Source of the DNA: Rahnella woolbedingensis
Lineage (GTDB): Bacteria > Pseudomonadota > Gammaproteobacteria > Enterobacterales > Enterobacteriaceae
Assembly: GCF_003602095.1 (NCBI RefSeq)
Contig: NZ_RAHH01000028.1
Coordinates: forward strand, 1-64,000
Direction of reading: 5' to 3'
DNA: 64,000 nucleotides
Position 1 is the first letter of the stretch; each line of letters begins with the position of its first letter. Position numbers and translations under genes: made by a program. Below the pieces are notes generated by a model that did not search any database, was not told the origin of the DNA, and saw only the letters and a program-made list of their open reading frames with translations. Below are positions 29,136 through 40,216 of this stretch, piece by piece.

Positions 29136-30262
29136 AAGTGTTGACGATTTTCGGCACCCGTCCGGAGGCCATTAAAATGGCTCCGCTGGTGCTCGCTTTG
29201 TCGCAGGATGCGGCATTTGAATCCAAAGTTTGTGTCACGGCTCAGCACCGTGAAATGCTCGACCAGGTATTACGCCTCTTTGAAATTACACCGGATTATG
29301 ATCTTAATATCATGAAACCGGGGCAGGGGCTGACTGAAATTACCAGCCGCATCCTGACCGGGCTGAAACCCGTTCTCGATGAATTCCAGCCTGATGTGGT
29401 GTTGGTACATGGTGATACGACCACCACCTTGTCGGCAAGTCTCGCCGCGTTTTATCACCAGATCCCTGTCGGTCATGTTGAGGCCGGATTGCGTACCGGT
29501 GATCTCTCTTCACCCTGGCCGGAAGAAGGCAACCGCCTGCTGACGGGGCATCTGGCTAAATGGCATTTCGCACCGACGGAAAATGCCCGCGAAAATTTGC
29601 AGCAGGAAAATATTTCCCCGCAGGGCATTTTTGTCACCGGCAATACCGTGATTGATGCGCTGTTGTGGGTGCGCGACCGCTTTAGCAGTGATGCGTCGCT
29701 GGCTCAGCAACTGGCAGATAGCTATCCGTTTCTTGATGCCGCTAAAAAGCTGATCCTGGTCACCGGCCATCGCCGTGAAAGTTTCGGCGGCGGTTTCGAG
29801 CGGATCTGCTCGGCACTGGCTGATATTGCCCTCCGGCATCCGGACGTACAAATTGTTTACCCGGTGCATCTCAATCCGAACGTCAGTGAACCGGTAAACC
29901 GCATTCTGCAAGGCATTGATAATATTGTTCTGATTGATCCGCAGGACTATCTGCCGTTTGTTTATCTGATGGATAAAGCGTATCTGATCCTCACCGATTC
30001 CGGTGGTGTGCAGGAAGAAGCGCCGTCGCTGGGTAAACCGGTGCTGGTGATGCGCGAAACCACGGAACGTCCGGAAGCGGTAGATGCCGGAACGGTGCGG
30101 CTGGTGGGGACAGATCCCGCTAAAATAGTAGAGGAAGTGAATCGCCTGCTCAACGATGAAAACGAATACAACAGCATGAGCCGGGCGCACAATCCTTACG
30201 GTGACGGGCATGCCTGTCGCCACATTCTTGACGCTTTGAAAAATCATTGGGTATCACAGTGA
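29132..30262 (+). CDS. wecB: UDP-GlcNAc 2-epimerase (non-hydrolysing)
   Basis: A 376-residue GT-B fold enzyme, same length as E. coli WecB, making UDP-ManNAc. Conserved motifs include [12 protein letters not shown] at the N-terminus, [29 protein letters not shown] and [21 protein letters not shown]. Starts with GTG in a GTGA overlap with the wzzE stop, and ends in a GTGA overlap with wecC. Confidence 0.97.
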   Translation: MKVLTIFGTRPEAIKMAPLVLALSQDAAFESKVCVTAQHREMLDQVLRLFEITPDYDLNIMKPGQGLTEITSRILTGLKPVLDEFQPDVVLVHGDTTTTLSASLAAFYHQIPVGHVEAGLRTGDLSSPWPEEGNRLLTGHLAKWHFAPTENARENLQQENISPQGIFVTGNTVIDALLWVRDRFSSDASLAQQLADSYPFLDAAKKLILVTGHRRESFGGGFERICSALADIALRHPDVQIVYPVHLNPNVSEPVNRILQGIDNIVLIDPQDYLPFVYLMDKAYLILTDSGGVQEEAPSLGKPVLVMRETTERPEAVDAGTVRLVGTDPAKIVEEVNRLLNDENEYNSMSRAHNPYGDGHACRHILDALKNHWVSQ

Positions 30263-31521
30263 GTTTTAACACTATTTCTGTTATCGGCCTGGGTTACATC
30301 GGTTTACCTACCGCCGCCGCTTTTGCCTCCCGCCAGAAAAAGGTGGTGGGCGTAGATATCAGTCAGCACGCCGTGGAGACGATTAACCGCGGGGCTATTC
30401 ACATTGTTGAGCCGGATCTCGATGTGCTGGTAAAGCGTGCGGTTGACGACGGTTTCCTGCGTGCAGTCACACAGCCTGAACCTGCCGACGCTTTCCTGAT
30501 TGCGGTGCCGACGCCATTTAAAGGCGACCATCTGCCGGATATGAAATTCGTCGAATCCGCTGCCCGTTCGCTGGCACCGGTTCTGAAGAAAGGCGATCTG
30601 ATTATTCTGGAATCCACTTCGCCGGTTGGCGCGACGGAGCAGATGGCACAGTGGCTGGCAGACGCCCGCCCTGACCTGAGTTTCCCGCAGCAGGCCGGTG
30701 AGCAGTCTGATATCAATATTGCCTACTGTCCGGAACGTGTTTTGCCGGGGCAGGTGATGGTTGAGCTGATTAAAAATGACCGCGTGATTGGCGGCATGAC
30801 CGCCGTTTGTTCGCAGCGTGCCAGCGATTTGTACAACGTTTTCCTCGAAGGGGAATGCGTTATTACCAATTCCCGTACCGCCGAAATGTGCAAACTGACC
30901 GAGAACAGTTTCCGTGACGTGAATATTGCCTTTGCGAACGAGTTATCGCTGATTTGCGATGCGCAGGGGATTAACGTCTGGGAACTGATCAGTCTGGCGA
31001 ACCGCCATCCGCGCGTGAATATTTTACAACCCGGTCCGGGCGTCGGCGGCCACTGTATCGCGGTTGACCCGTGGTTTATCGTGGCGCAAAACCCTGAGCT
31101 GGCGCGGATGATCCGCACGGCGCGTGAAGTGAACGACAGCAAACCGCACTGGGTTGTGGATCGGGTCAAAGCGGCGCTGGCAGATTGCCTCACCGTGACC
31201 GGCAAGCGCGCGGCAGACATCAAAATCGCCTGCTTCGGCCTGGCGTTTAAACCCAATATCGACGACCTGCGCGAAAGTCCGGCAGTGGAAGTCACTCACC
31301 TGATTGCCGACTGGCATGCCGGAGAGACCTGGGCAGTTGAACCTAACGTCCATCAGCTTCCGGCCTCAATTGCCGCCAGCGTCACGCTGCAACCCCTTGA
31401 TCGTGCGCTGAAAGAAGCCGATCTGCTGGTGATGCTGGTTGATCACGCTCCTTTCAAAGCGATCCCTGCCGATCAGATCCGGCAATCCTGGGTTGTGGAT
31501 ACCAAAGGCGTATGGCGATAA
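30259..31521 (+). CDS. wecC: UDP-ManNAc dehydrogenase
   Basis: A 420-residue NAD-dependent dehydrogenase oxidising UDP-ManNAc to UDP-ManNAcA. The Rossmann motif is [12 protein letters not shown] (about 8-19); the catalytic cysteine lies in [13 protein letters not shown]. The GTG at 30259 overlaps the wecB stop and aligns with the E. coli start; an upstream TTG at 30247 is less likely. Its 3' end overlaps wecD by ten bases, leaving no room for rffG/rffH, which follow wecC in E. coli. Confidence 0.96.
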   Translation: MSFNTISVIGLGYIGLPTAAAFASRQKKVVGVDISQHAVETINRGAIHIVEPDLDVLVKRAVDDGFLRAVTQPEPADAFLIAVPTPFKGDHLPDMKFVESAARSLAPVLKKGDLIILESTSPVGATEQMAQWLADARPDLSFPQQAGEQSDINIAYCPERVLPGQVMVELIKNDRVIGGMTAVCSQRASDLYNVFLEGECVITNSRTAEMCKLTENSFRDVNIAFANELSLICDAQGINVWELISLANRHPRVNILQPGPGVGGHCIAVDPWFIVAQNPELARMIRTAREVNDSKPHWVVDRVKAALADCLTVTGKRAADIKIACFGLAFKPNIDDLRESPAVEVTHLIADWHAGETWAVEPNVHQLPASIAASVTLQPLDRALKEADLLVMLVDHAPFKAIPADQIRQSWVVDTKGVWR

Positions 31522-32222
31522 ACCTGTCGTTGCGCGGCGTGCTTGAACCGCTCATCTGGGAGAGTGAATTCTTCCGGCTGAAAAGCGCGCGACTGACACC
31601 GGACGCCGCAGCGACTGACATCACATCGCAGGCGCTTGACGGCTATGCGCTGGTGCAGGCAAAAGTGGATGCCTCGCAGATACAGGATCTCGATGCCCTT
31701 GCGGCTTTGGGGTTCCGGCTGGCAGAAGGCGAAACGGATGTAGGGATCGCCGTTGGTCCGCAGGATATTTCCCTGCCTGCGGGACGTCTCGCAGCACCGG
31801 AGGACATCGCCGACGTTGTCTCCATTGCCCGTCAGGCATTTCGCCTCAGCCGTTTTCGTGCGCCCTGGTATCAGCCGGATGACAGCGCACGTTTTTACGC
31901 GATGTGGGCGGAAAAAGCCGTCCTCGGCACCTTTGATCATCTTTGCCTGTGGGCTGATGATGAACAGGGTAACGGACTGGGATTCGTCACCCTGCGACGT
32001 GTGTCCGAAGATGAAGTCAGAATTGGCCTGCTGGCTGTCAGACCTGAGTGTCAGGGGCAGGGAGCGGGCAAAAAGTTAATGGCGGCTGCGAAAAAATGGT
32101 GTGCTGAGCAGGGCGTGACGCGATTGTATGTCGCCACGCAAACCGGCAACCTCGCGGCCTTGAATCTTTATCTCGCCAGCGGTGGCAAAGTCACCCGCAC
32201 GGCATACTGGTTGTACAGGTGA
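31512..32222 (+). CDS. wecD: dTDP-fucosamine acetyltransferase
   Basis: A 236-residue GNAT-fold protein that acetylates dTDP-4-amino-4,6-dideoxygalactose to dTDP-Fuc4NAc. The acetyl-CoA loop is RPECQGQGAGKKLM near the C-terminal part, and the end TAYWLYR is identical to E. coli WecD. The N-terminal half is diverged from E. coli (224 residues), as usual for this protein. Start ATG lies within the end of wecC. Confidence 0.92.
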   Translation: MAINLSLRGVLEPLIWESEFFRLKSARLTPDAAATDITSQALDGYALVQAKVDASQIQDLDALAALGFRLAEGETDVGIAVGPQDISLPAGRLAAPEDIADVVSIARQAFRLSRFRAPWYQPDDSARFYAMWAEKAVLGTFDHLCLWADDEQGNGLGFVTLRRVSEDEVRIGLLAVRPECQGQGAGKKLMAAAKKWCAEQGVTRLYVATQTGNLAALNLYLASGGKVTRTAYWLYR

Positions 32223-32226
32223 AACG

Positions 32227-33357
32227 ATGATCCCTTTTAATGCGCCACCGATTGTGGGTACTGAAATTGATTTCATGCGCGAGGCGATGAGCAGCGGCAA
32301 ACTCTGTGGCGACGGCGGATTCACCCTGCGCTGCCAGAAATGGTTCGAACAACGTTTTAACTGCCTGAAAGTATTGCTGACCCCTTCCTGTACCGCGTCT
32401 CTGGAAATGGCGGCTTTATTGCTCGACATCCAGCCTGGCGACGAAGTGATCATGCCGAGCTTCACCTTTGTTTCTACCGCCAATGCGTTTGTGCTGCGTG
32501 GCGCCAAAATCGTTTTTGTGGATGTCCGTCCGGATACCATGAACATCGACGAAACCCTGATTGAAGCCGCCATCACTGAAAAAACCAAAGTCATTGTTCC
32601 GGTGCATTACGCGGGTGTGGCCTGTGAGATGGACACCATTATGGCGCTGGCCGAAAAACATCATCTGTTTGTGGTGGAAGACGCAGCGCAGGGCGTGATG
32701 TCGACCTACAAAGGCAAGGCGCTGGGCACTATCGGTCACATCGGTTGTTTCAGTTTCCACGAAACCAAAAATTACACCGCGGGTGGCGAAGGCGGAGCAA
32801 CGCTGATTAACGATCCGGCGCTGATTGATCGCGCTGAAATCATCCGTGAAAAAGGCACTAACCGCAGCCAGTTCTTCCGCGGGCAGGTGGATAAATACAC
32901 CTGGCGCGATATCGGCTCCAGTTATCTGATGTCTGACTTACAGGCAGCGTATCTGTGGGGAAATCTGGATGCCGCTGAAAAGATTAACCAGCGTCGTCTG
33001 AGCATCTGGAACCAGTACTACGAAGCGTTGCAGGATCTGGCTGATGCGGGGCGTGTTCAGCTGCCTTCAGTTCCGCAAGATTGCGTGCAAAACGCCCACA
33101 TGTTCTATGTTCGTCTGAACGATATCGAAGACCGCGACGCGTTTATTCGTCATATGAAAGCAGCGGATATCCTGACGGTCTTCCATTACATCCCGCTACA
33201 CGCCTGTCCGGCGGGTGAAGATTTTGGCCGTTTCTCCGGCGTGGACTCTTTCACGACAAAAGAAAGCGAACGTCTGGTGCGTCTGCCGTTGTTCTACAAC
33301 ATGACCGATGACACGCAGCGCACGGTAATTGCGGCCATGCTGCAATACTTCGCCTGA
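32227..33357 (+). CDS. wecE: dTDP-4-amino-4,6-dideoxygalactose transaminase
   Basis: A 376-residue DegT/DnrJ/EryC1-family PLP transaminase making dTDP-Fuc4N from dTDP-4-keto-6-deoxyglucose. The PLP lysine is Lys181 in SFHETKNYTAGGEGG, with EDAAQG binding the pyridine ring side. The ATG at 32227 lies four bases after the wecD stop and matches the family; the longer frame starting inside wecD is rejected. Its substrate requires RmlA/RmlB activity not encoded in this operon. Confidence 0.96.
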   Translation: MIPFNAPPIVGTEIDFMREAMSSGKLCGDGGFTLRCQKWFEQRFNCLKVLLTPSCTASLEMAALLLDIQPGDEVIMPSFTFVSTANAFVLRGAKIVFVDVRPDTMNIDETLIEAAITEKTKVIVPVHYAGVACEMDTIMALAEKHHLFVVEDAAQGVMSTYKGKALGTIGHIGCFSFHETKNYTAGGEGGATLINDPALIDRAEIIREKGTNRSQFFRGQVDKYTWRDIGSSYLMSDLQAAYLWGNLDAAEKINQRRLSIWNQYYEALQDLADAGRVQLPSVPQDCVQNAHMFYVRLNDIEDRDAFIRHMKAADILTVFHYIPLHACPAGEDFGRFSGVDSFTTKESERLVRLPLFYNMTDDTQRTVIAAMLQYFA

Positions 33358-33358
33358 C

Positions 33359-34609
33359 ATGTCGCTGGCAAAAGCGTCAGTCTGGACCGCCGGCTCCACG
33401 CTGATTAAGATCGGTGCCGGGCTGCTGGTGGTGAAACTGCTGGCGGTGGCTTTCGGACCTGATGGTGTCGGGCAGGCGGGGAATTTCCGCCAGCTGGTGA
33501 CCGTGCTGGGGGTGCTATCCGGCGCTGGCATTTTCAACGGTGTCACCAAATACGTTGCCGAGCATCATGAAAACCCGGAGCGGCTCAAAGCCGTTCTCGG
33601 AACATCTTCCACGATGATTTTAGGCTTCTCGACGGTGCTGGCGGCTGTTTTTCTGCTGGCAGCCGGACCGGTGAGTATCGCGCTGTTCGGTCATGACCGC
33701 TATCAGGCGGTGGTTCGCTTTGTGGCTTTTATTCAGATGGGCATCGCCTACGCCAACTATTTTCAGGCGATACTGAAAGGCTACCGCGATGCCATGGGCA
33801 ACGCGCTGGCGGTGATCGGCGGCAGCCTGATGGGTCTTCTGGCCTATTTGTTGTGCTTCAAACTGGGCGGCTATGAAGGCGCACTGGCCGGGCTGGCGCT
33901 GGTGCCTGCGCTGGTGATACTGCCTGCGGGCGGCATGTTATGGCGGCGAAAATCCTTTCCGCTGCACTATTTAAAGCCGGGCTGGGATCGCTTTATCGCC
34001 AGCCATCTGGGCAAATTTACGCTGATGGCGCTGATCACCTCCGTTACCTTGCCGGTGGCGTATGTGATGATGCGAAATCTGCTGGCGGAGCATTACAGCT
34101 GGAAAGATGTGGGGATCTGGCAAGGTGTCAGCAGTATTTCCGATGCCTATCTGCAATTCATTACCGCCTCTTTCAGCGTGTATCTGTTACCGACGTTATC
34201 GCGCCTGACTGACAAACGTGACGTCACGCGCGAGATAGTGAAATCGCTAAAATTCGTTTTACCTGCCGTGGCCGCGGTCAGTTTTACCGTCTGGCTGCTG
34301 CGCGACTTCGCCATCTGGTTGCTCTTTTCAAAACAATTTATTGCGATGCGCGATTTGTTCGCCTGGCAATTGGTCGGCGATGTATTGAAAGTCGGCTCGT
34401 ATGTTTTTGGGTATCTGGTGATCGCCAGAGCGTCATTGCGCTTTTACGTGCTGACTGAAATCAGCCAGTTCGCGTTACTGACAGGGTTTTCTCACTGGCT
34501 GATCCCGATACACGGTTCTCTTGGCGCTGCGCAGGCCTATATGGCGACCTACATCGTCTATTTCACCCTGTGTTGCACCGTATTTGTTATCTATCGTAGA
34601 CGAGCATGA
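33359..34609 (+). CDS. wzxE: ECA lipid III flippase WzxE
   Basis: A 416-residue polytopic membrane protein, equal in length to E. coli WzxE, with about 12 hydrophobic helices and the N-terminal [21 protein letters not shown] typical of the family. It moves undecaprenyl-PP-GlcNAc-ManNAcA-Fuc4NAc across the inner membrane. The ATG is one base after the wecE stop (TGACATG); the longer upstream frame is not used. Confidence 0.94.
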   Translation: MSLAKASVWTAGSTLIKIGAGLLVVKLLAVAFGPDGVGQAGNFRQLVTVLGVLSGAGIFNGVTKYVAEHHENPERLKAVLGTSSTMILGFSTVLAAVFLLAAGPVSIALFGHDRYQAVVRFVAFIQMGIAYANYFQAILKGYRDAMGNALAVIGGSLMGLLAYLLCFKLGGYEGALAGLALVPALVILPAGGMLWRRKSFPLHYLKPGWDRFIASHLGKFTLMALITSVTLPVAYVMMRNLLAEHYSWKDVGIWQGVSSISDAYLQFITASFSVYLLPTLSRLTDKRDVTREIVKSLKFVLPAVAAVSFTVWLLRDFAIWLLFSKQFIAMRDLFAWQLVGDVLKVGSYVFGYLVIARASLRFYVLTEISQFALLTGFSHWLIPIHGSLGAAQAYMATYIVYFTLCCTVFVIYRRRA

Positions 34610-35688
34610 CAACGCTGATTCACGTTCTGGGCTCTGACATTCCCCACCATAATGTCACCGTACTGCGCTTTTTTAATGATGTACTGGCCGAATGCGCGCC
34701 AGAAAAGCTGATTTGTCATTTTATGGTCGCGGCGGCGGATGCTTCGGCATTTGCTGAATTCACGCGTCTGGATATTCGCGTTTATCCGGATAAAAAAACG
34801 CTGGCGGCGGCGGTGATTTCCCGCGCGCAGGACCGGACGCATCACTTTTTCTTCCACGGGCAGTTTAATCCGACGCTCTGGATGGCAATGCTGACGGGCA
34901 AAATTAAAGCGCGGCAGGTCAGCTGGCATATCTGGGGCGCAGATCTTTATGAATCGGCGGGCGGTCTGAAATTCCGTCTGTTCTATCTGATGCGTCGTCT
35001 GGCGCAGAGTCGTATCGGACATGTTTTCGCCACCCGCGGAGACCTGATCCATTTCCATCAGCGCCACCCCCGCGTACCGTCTTCGTTGCTTTATTTCCCG
35101 ACGCGGATGTATCCGGCGCTGACGCAGCCTGCGGATCTGCCTGAGCCGGAAGGGCCGATGACGGTCCTGGTGGGCAACTCCGGCGACCGTACTAACCGCC
35201 ATATTGAAGCGTTGCGTTCGTTGCGTCAGCAGTTCGGCGCTGATATCCGGGTGATTATCCCGATGGGCTATCCGGCCAATAATGACGCGTACATCGAACA
35301 GGTTCGCAGTGAAGCGTTAAAGCTGTTTGCGCCTGAAAACATTGAACTGATGACCGGCGCGATGGCCTTTGACGACTATCTCAACGTGCTGCGCCGCTGT
35401 TCTTTGGGGTATTTTATTTTCGACCGCCAGCAGGGTATTGGGACGCAGTGTCTGTTAATCCAGTTCGGCGTGCCCTTTGTGGTCAGCCGTCAGAATCCGT
35501 TCTGGCAGGATCTGGCGGAGCAGCATCTGCCAGTGCTGTTTTATGGTGATGTGCTGGATGCCCGGACGGTGGCGGAAGCTCGCCGTCAGTTGCTTAACGC
35601 CGACCGCGAAAATATCGCCTTCTTTAATCCGAATTATATTGCGGGCTGGCAGCAGGCACTGCTGCTGGCGGCGGGAGAGGCATCATGA
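34606..35688 (+). CDS. wecF: Fuc4NAc transferase (lipid III synthase)
   Basis: A 360-residue glycosyltransferase of the WecF/RffT family (GT56). It transfers Fuc4NAc to lipid II to make lipid III. Family landmarks are [16 protein letters not shown] at the N-terminus, [22 protein letters not shown] and [17 protein letters not shown] overlaps the wzxE stop by four bases and the gene overlaps wzyE by four bases. Confidence 0.94.
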   Translation: MTTLIHVLGSDIPHHNVTVLRFFNDVLAECAPEKLICHFMVAAADASAFAEFTRLDIRVYPDKKTLAAAVISRAQDRTHHFFFHGQFNPTLWMAMLTGKIKARQVSWHIWGADLYESAGGLKFRLFYLMRRLAQSRIGHVFATRGDLIHFHQRHPRVPSSLLYFPTRMYPALTQPADLPEPEGPMTVLVGNSGDRTNRHIEALRSLRQQFGADIRVIIPMGYPANNDAYIEQVRSEALKLFAPENIELMTGAMAFDDYLNVLRRCSLGYFIFDRQQGIGTQCLLIQFGVPFVVSRQNPFWQDLAEQHLPVLFYGDVLDARTVAEARRQLLNADRENIAFFNPNYIAGWQQALLLAAGEAS

Positions 35689-37064
35689 CGCTGACACAGC
35701 TCGGTGGCTTGTCATTGGTGTATGCGTTCTCGCTGCTGTTTATTCTGACGCTGACGTATAAAGAGTTTCGCCGCGTGCGTTTCAACTTTAACGTCTTGTT
35801 TTCGCTGCTCTACCTGCTGACATTCTACTTCGGCTTCCCGCTGACCTGTTTGCTGGTTTTCCAGTTTGACGTGAAAGTGGTGCCGGTCGAAAACCTGTTG
35901 CAGGCCATGCTGGCAGCCACCTGCTTCTATGGCATTTACTATGTCAGCTACAAAACACGGCTGAAGAAAAAACGTGACGGCCCCTCGCGCCCGCTGTTTA
36001 CCATGAACCGGGTGGAAACCCATCTGACCTGGATGCTGCTGGCGTTGATTGCGGTGGTGACGGTCTCTGTCTTCTTTATGCATAACGGCTTTTTGCTGTT
36101 TAAGCTCAAATCTTACAGCCAGATCTTTTCCAGCGATGTTTCCGGCGTGGCGCTCAAGCGCTTCTTCTACTTCTTTATTCCGGCCATGCTGGTGGTTTTT
36201 TTCCTCAAGCCCGACGTGCGGCGCTGGCTGTTTTTCCTCGCCAGTACGGTAGCCTTTGGTTTCCTGACGTATGTGATCGTCGGCGGAACCCGTGCCAATA
36301 TCATTATCGCGTTCGCCCTGTTTCTGTTTATCGGCATTGTTCGTGGCTGGATCAGCTTATGGATGCTGGCGGTGGCGGGCGTGCTGGGTATCATCGGGAT
36401 GTTCTGGCTGGCGCTTAAACGCTACGGTCTGAATGTCAGCGGTCCGGAAGCCATTTATACGTTCCTTTATCTGACGCGCGATACCTTCTCGCCGTGGGAG
36501 AATCTGGGGCTGTTGCTGCAAAACTACGACAAAATCAGTTTCCAGGGACTGGCGCCGATTGTGCGCGACTTCTATGTCTTTATCCCGAGCTGGCTGTGGC
36601 ACGATCGCCCGGGCGTGGTGCTCAACACAGCTAACTATTTCACCTGGGATGTGCTGGATAACCATTCCGGTCTGGCGATTTCGCCGACGCTGATTGGTTC
36701 GCTGGTCGTGATGGGCGGCGTGTGGTTTATCCCGCTGGGTGCGGTAGCCGTGGGTATGATCATTAAATGGTTTGACTGGTTGTACGAAAAAGGCAAAGCA
36801 GACACTAACCGCTACAAAGCCGCCATCCTGCAAAGTTTTTGCTTCGGTGCGGTCTTTAATATGATTGTGCTGGCCCGTGAAGGGGTGGATTCCTTCTTCT
36901 CACGGGTGGTCTTTTTCTGTGTCGTTTTCGGCGCATGTCTGGTGGTCGCCAAATTGTTGTACTGGATGTTTGACGCAGCCGGGCTGATACGTGCCAAAAT
37001 ACCCCGCAGAAAAACCCTCATGGAGCCGCTGGCAGTAAGGAAGAGTCATGAATCTGGAGAATAA
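35685..37064 (+). CDS. wzyE: ECA polymerase WzyE
   Basis: A 459-residue inner-membrane protein (E. coli 450) with about 11 hydrophobic segments and a large periplasmic loop; it polymerises the trisaccharide repeats delivered by WzxE. Recognisable blocks include [25 protein letters not shown] and [23 protein letters not shown]. The start overlaps wecF (ATGA). The C-terminus overlaps wecG by 17 bases. Confidence 0.93.
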   Translation: MTLTQLGGLSLVYAFSLLFILTLTYKEFRRVRFNFNVLFSLLYLLTFYFGFPLTCLLVFQFDVKVVPVENLLQAMLAATCFYGIYYVSYKTRLKKKRDGPSRPLFTMNRVETHLTWMLLALIAVVTVSVFFMHNGFLLFKLKSYSQIFSSDVSGVALKRFFYFFIPAMLVVFFLKPDVRRWLFFLASTVAFGFLTYVIVGGTRANIIIAFALFLFIGIVRGWISLWMLAVAGVLGIIGMFWLALKRYGLNVSGPEAIYTFLYLTRDTFSPWENLGLLLQNYDKISFQGLAPIVRDFYVFIPSWLWHDRPGVVLNTANYFTWDVLDNHSGLAISPTLIGSLVVMGGVWFIPLGAVAVGMIIKWFDWLYEKGKADTNRYKAAILQSFCFGAVFNMIVLAREGVDSFFSRVVFFCVVFGACLVVAKLLYWMFDAAGLIRAKIPRRKTLMEPLAVRKSHESGE

Positions 37065-37788
37065 CGTTCCGCAATACGACATCCGCGGGATCCGCCTTTG
37101 GGGCTTTCGAAATATGGCGCATTTTCTCGATTACCTTTTTGCCGGACACAAAGTGAAAACCGGTGCGCTGGTGGCGATGAATGCCGAGAAAGTGCTGACC
37201 GTCGAAAGTAATCCGGAAATGCGCGAACTGATTGGCCGCGCGGAATACAAATATGCCGATGGCATCAGCATGGTGCGGGCTATCCGCCGTAAATACCCGC
37301 AGGCGCAGGTTTCGCGTATTGCCGGTGCCGATCTCTGGGAAGGTCTGATGGAGCGCGCCGGTCGTGAAGGCACGCCAGTGTTTCTGATTGGCGGCAAACC
37401 TGAAGTTCTGGCACAAACGGAAGAAAAGCTGCGTGCGCAGTGGAACGTGAACATCGTCGGCAGCCAGAATGGTTACTTTACCCCTGAGCAGCGTGGCGCT
37501 TTATTCGAGCGCGTCAGAAACAGCGGGGCAGCGATTGTCACAGTGGCGATGGGCTCGCCAAAACAGGAAATCCTGATGCGTGATTGCCGTCTGGTTCATC
37601 CGGATGCGCTCTATATGGGCGTCGGAGGCACCTATGATGTTTTCACCGGACACGTTAAACGGGCGCCAAAAATCTGGCAAAACCTGGGGCTGGAGTGGCT
37701 TTACCGCCTGATTTCACAGCCAAGCCGTTTGCGTCGCCAGCTGAAACTGCTCAAATTCGTCCGTTATTACTACACCGGTCGTCTGTAA
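37048..37788 (+). CDS. wecG: UDP-ManNAcA transferase (lipid II synthase)
   Basis: A 246-residue WecG/TagA/CpsF-family (GT26) enzyme, same length as E. coli WecG. It adds ManNAcA to undecaprenyl-PP-GlcNAc. Motifs seen: [40 protein letters not shown] and [23 protein letters not shown] precedes the ATG, inside wzyE. Last gene of the ECA operon. Confidence 0.96.
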   Translation: MNLENNVPQYDIRGIRLWGFRNMAHFLDYLFAGHKVKTGALVAMNAEKVLTVESNPEMRELIGRAEYKYADGISMVRAIRRKYPQAQVSRIAGADLWEGLMERAGREGTPVFLIGGKPEVLAQTEEKLRAQWNVNIVGSQNGYFTPEQRGALFERVRNSGAAIVTVAMGSPKQEILMRDCRLVHPDALYMGVGGTYDVFTGHVKRAPKIWQNLGLEWLYRLISQPSRLRRQLKLLKFVRYYYTGRL

Positions 37789-37794
37789 CGAATT

Positions 37795-37820
37795 CGCCGT
37801 TCTGAATCCTCAGGACGGCG
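37795..37820 (+). terminator. Stem-loop after the ECA operon
   Basis: An 11-bp stem CGCCGTTCTGA / TCAGGACGGCG (one T-G pair) with a 4-base loop, seven bases after the wecG stop. There is no T tract, so intrinsic termination is doubtful; it may protect the 3' end. Confidence 0.45.
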
Positions 37821-38028
37821 TGTCACCTCTCATTTATTCATTTCTCTTACCTGCCTTTACTACCTGCTTTGCATATCAATGCTTATCTTTCTCAATAGAC
37901 GTTTGCAACTCGTCGGGAAATACGGAACCATAACGCCGCTTTTCCGCCCTATACGGGCATTTTCATCATAAAAATAACATTCCGGTCCTTCCGGAAGGCA
38001 AACACAATGAGAGAGAAATTGAGGATCT

Positions 38029-39423
38029 ATGGCGAACCAAGAAGAGAAGGGTGGGCTACACCGGGGGCTTGAAGCGAGACACATTGAGCTGATCGCACTG
38101 GGCGGCACCATCGGTGTCGGATTATTTATGGGCGCGGCGAGCACCTTGAAATGGGCCGGGCCGTCAGTGTTACTGGCGTACATTCTGGCCGGTGTGTTCG
38201 TCTTCTTTATTATGCGCTCAATGGGCGAAATGCTGCACCTGGAACCGGTCGCCGGTTCGTTTGCGGTGTATGCGCATAAATACCTCGGGCCGTATTACGG
38301 CTATCTCACCGCGTGGAGCTACTGGTTCATGTGGATAGCGGTGGGGATATCAGAAATCACCGCGATTGGCGTTTACGCGCAATACTGGTTCCCTGATTTA
38401 CCCCAGTGGATCCCCGCGCTGGCGGCGGTGGCGATTGTCGCTGCGGCAAACCTCGCGGCGGTCAAACTGTACGGCGAGATGGAGTTCTGGTTTGCGCTGA
38501 TCAAAATTACCACCATCATTGTGATGATCGTGGTCGGTCTGGCGGTCATTTTCTTTGGATTTGGCAATCACGGTGAAGCCGTTGGTTTTGCGAATCTGAC
38601 GGCGCATGGCGGCTTCTTTGCCGGTGGCTGGAAAGGTTTCCTGTTTGCGCTGTGTATTGTGGTGGCGTCCTATCAGGGTGTGGAACTGGTGGGGATCACC
38701 GCCGGTGAAGCGAAGAATCCGCAGGTGACACTTAAACGTGCCATCAATAACATCCTGTGGCGTATCCTGATTTTCTACGTCGGCGCGATTTTCGTCATCA
38801 TTACTATCTTCCCGTGGAACGAAATGGGCACGCATGGCAGCCCGTTTGTACTGACCTTTGCGAAGATTGGTATCGCTTCGGCGGCAGGTATCATCAACTT
38901 CGTGTTGCTGACGGCGGCGCTGTCAGGCTGTAACAGCGGCATGTACAGCTGCGGGCGTATGCTTTATGCGTTATCGCAAAATCGTCAGTTGCCTGCGTTC
39001 CTGAGCCAGGTCTCGAAAAGCGGCGTACCGGTTTACGGGATTGCGATCACCATTTTGTGTCTGCTGGTGGGTTCGTGTCTTAACTACGTCATCCCGAATC
39101 CTGAAAAAGTTTTCGTGTACGTCTACAGTGCCAGCGTCCTGCCGGGCATGGTGCCGTGGTTTGTGGTGCTGGTCAGCCAGCTGCGTTTTCGTGAGGCGCA
39201 TAAAGAGAAACTGAAAAACCATCCGTTTAAATCGATTCTCTTCCCTTATACCAATTACCTGACACTGATTGTTCTGGCGTGTGTACTGGTGGGGATGGCG
39301 ATTAACCCGGATACGCGAGTTTCTTTACTGGTAGGCGGTATTTTTATTGCGGCGGTGTCGCTGATATACTTCTGCCTCGGCATGCACAAACGTGCCGCAC
39401 GGACGGCGGAAAAAGCAAAATAA
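38029..39423 (+). CDS. yifK: AAT-family amino acid permease YifK (ThrP)
   Basis: A 464-residue amino-acid permease of the APC superfamily with about 12 helices, nearly collinear with E. coli YifK (461). The family signature [21 protein letters not shown] is at 13-33 and [19 protein letters not shown] is in the middle. YifK is reported as a proton-coupled threonine/serine transporter. TTGAGGAT precedes the start. It lies between wecG and the tRNA cluster, its conserved position; in Salmonella its mRNA is a GcvB target. Confidence 0.92.
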   Translation: MANQEEKGGLHRGLEARHIELIALGGTIGVGLFMGAASTLKWAGPSVLLAYILAGVFVFFIMRSMGEMLHLEPVAGSFAVYAHKYLGPYYGYLTAWSYWFMWIAVGISEITAIGVYAQYWFPDLPQWIPALAAVAIVAAANLAAVKLYGEMEFWFALIKITTIIVMIVVGLAVIFFGFGNHGEAVGFANLTAHGGFFAGGWKGFLFALCIVVASYQGVELVGITAGEAKNPQVTLKRAINNILWRILIFYVGAIFVIITIFPWNEMGTHGSPFVLTFAKIGIASAAGIINFVLLTAALSGCNSGMYSCGRMLYALSQNRQLPAFLSQVSKSGVPVYGIAITILCLLVGSCLNYVIPNPEKVFVYVYSASVLPGMVPWFVVLVSQLRFREAHKEKLKNHPFKSILFPYTNYLTLIVLACVLVGMAINPDTRVSLLVGGIFIAAVSLIYFCLGMHKRAARTAEKAK

Positions 39424-39566
39424 CGCTGTAAGTCATGGGTGGGGAAGGGAAGGCGCTTACTTTTAAGGCGTATTGGATAAAGCGTAATCAAACGCAATAT
39501 TTCTGAAAAAAAGCACTAGACAGCCAAGCGTTAAAACCGTAGTATCCCCACCCGCAACGGCGCTAA

Positions 39567-39643
<77 letters not shown>

Positions 39644-39713
39644 TTTAGTATGCGCTAGAGTTGCGGTGAAGTGTTGAAGTCTGACAGTTCACGTTAGTAG
39701 TAGTTAGAGATAT

Positions 39714-39790
39714 GGTGGCTATAGCTCAGTTGGTAGAGCCCTGGATTGTGATTCCAGTTGTCGTGGGTTCGAGCCCCATTAGCCACCCCA
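39714..39790 (+). tRNA. hisR: tRNA-His (GTG)
   Basis: A cloverleaf of 77 bases including the encoded extra 5' G at 39714 (G-1), acceptor GTGGCTA / TAGCCAC, anticodon GTG at 39748-39750, encoded CCA. Confidence 0.97.
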
Positions 39791-39819
39791 CTCTAAAAAT
39801 GATTTTGTGATTGTGACAT

Positions 39820-39905
39820 GCGATGGTGGCGGAATTGGTAGACGCGCTAGCTTCAGGTGTTAGTGTCCTTTGGATGTGAGGGTTCGAGTCCCTCCCTTCG
39901 CACCA
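39820..39905 (+). tRNA. leuT: tRNA-Leu (CAG)
   Basis: An 86-base class II tRNA with long variable arm, anticodon CAG at 39854-39856 in loop CTTCAGG, T loop TTCGAGT, encoded CCA. The acceptor GCGATGG / CCTTCGC has a T-T mismatch at pair 5-68; the E. coli homologue as I recall it also has a non-canonical pair there. Confidence 0.96.
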
Positions 39906-39964
39906 CACACAAATTTCATTTAAATGATGCAGTTAGCATCAGAAAGTAGTATGATGCACGACAT

Positions 39965-40041
39965 CGGCGAGTAGCGCAGCTTGGTAGCGCAACTGGTTTG
40001 GGACCAGTGGGTCGGAGGTTCGAATCCTCTCTCGCCGACCA
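39965..40041 (+). tRNA. proM: tRNA-Pro (TGG)
   Basis: A 77-base cloverleaf: acceptor CGGCGAG / CTCGCCG, anticodon TGG at 39999-40001, encoded CCA. Last gene of the tRNA cluster and followed by a terminator. Confidence 0.97.
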
Positions 40042-40050
40042 ATTCGAAGA

Positions 40051-40079
40051 AACCTGCTTTTTTAAAGCAGGTTTTTTTT
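40051..40079 (+). terminator. Terminator of the tRNA cluster
   Basis: Perfect stem AACCTGCTTT / AAAGCAGGTT with a 3-base loop and a run of T to 40079. Confidence 0.94.
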
Positions 40080-40103
40080 CGTCTGTACTATTCCAACTAA
40101 CTC

Positions 40104-40121
40104 TGTTGTTTATCCGCGACA
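40104..40121 (+). promoter_or_regulatory. GlrR-type enhancer site 1 upstream of glmZ
   Basis: TGTT-N10-GACA, one mismatch from the TGTC-N10-GACA motif described for the response regulator GlrR at glmY/glmZ promoters. About 240-257 bases upstream of the predicted glmZ start. Confidence 0.65.
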
Positions 40122-40135
40122 TTCCGCTGCCAGCC

Positions 40136-40153
40136 TGTCTCTCTCAGGAGACA
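40136..40153 (+). promoter_or_regulatory. GlrR-type enhancer site 2 upstream of glmZ
   Basis: A perfect TGTC-N10-GACA motif. Spacing to site 1 is 32 bases (about three helical turns). An IHF-like stretch TATCAATAAGATA (minus strand) follows at about 40155-40168. Confidence 0.8.
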
Positions 40154-40198
40154 TATATCTTATTGATAATTAAAGAGTCACATAAGCTGACATTCAAA

Positions 40199-40216
40199 CG
40201 TCGTTTACCGGCGACA
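40199..40216 (+). promoter_or_regulatory. GlrR-type enhancer site 3 upstream of glmZ
   Basis: CGTC-N10-GACA, one mismatch from the GlrR motif; 63 bases (about six helical turns) after site 2 and about 145-162 bases upstream of the glmZ start. Confidence 0.7.

Noticed and set aside
29510-30247. 245-codon minus-strand frame
   Set aside because: Antisense to wecB with shadow-like composition.
39726-40122. Minus-strand frames over the tRNA cluster
   Set aside because: Antisense translations of tRNA-His, -Leu and -Pro (GRDSNPH and REDSNLRP type artefacts).
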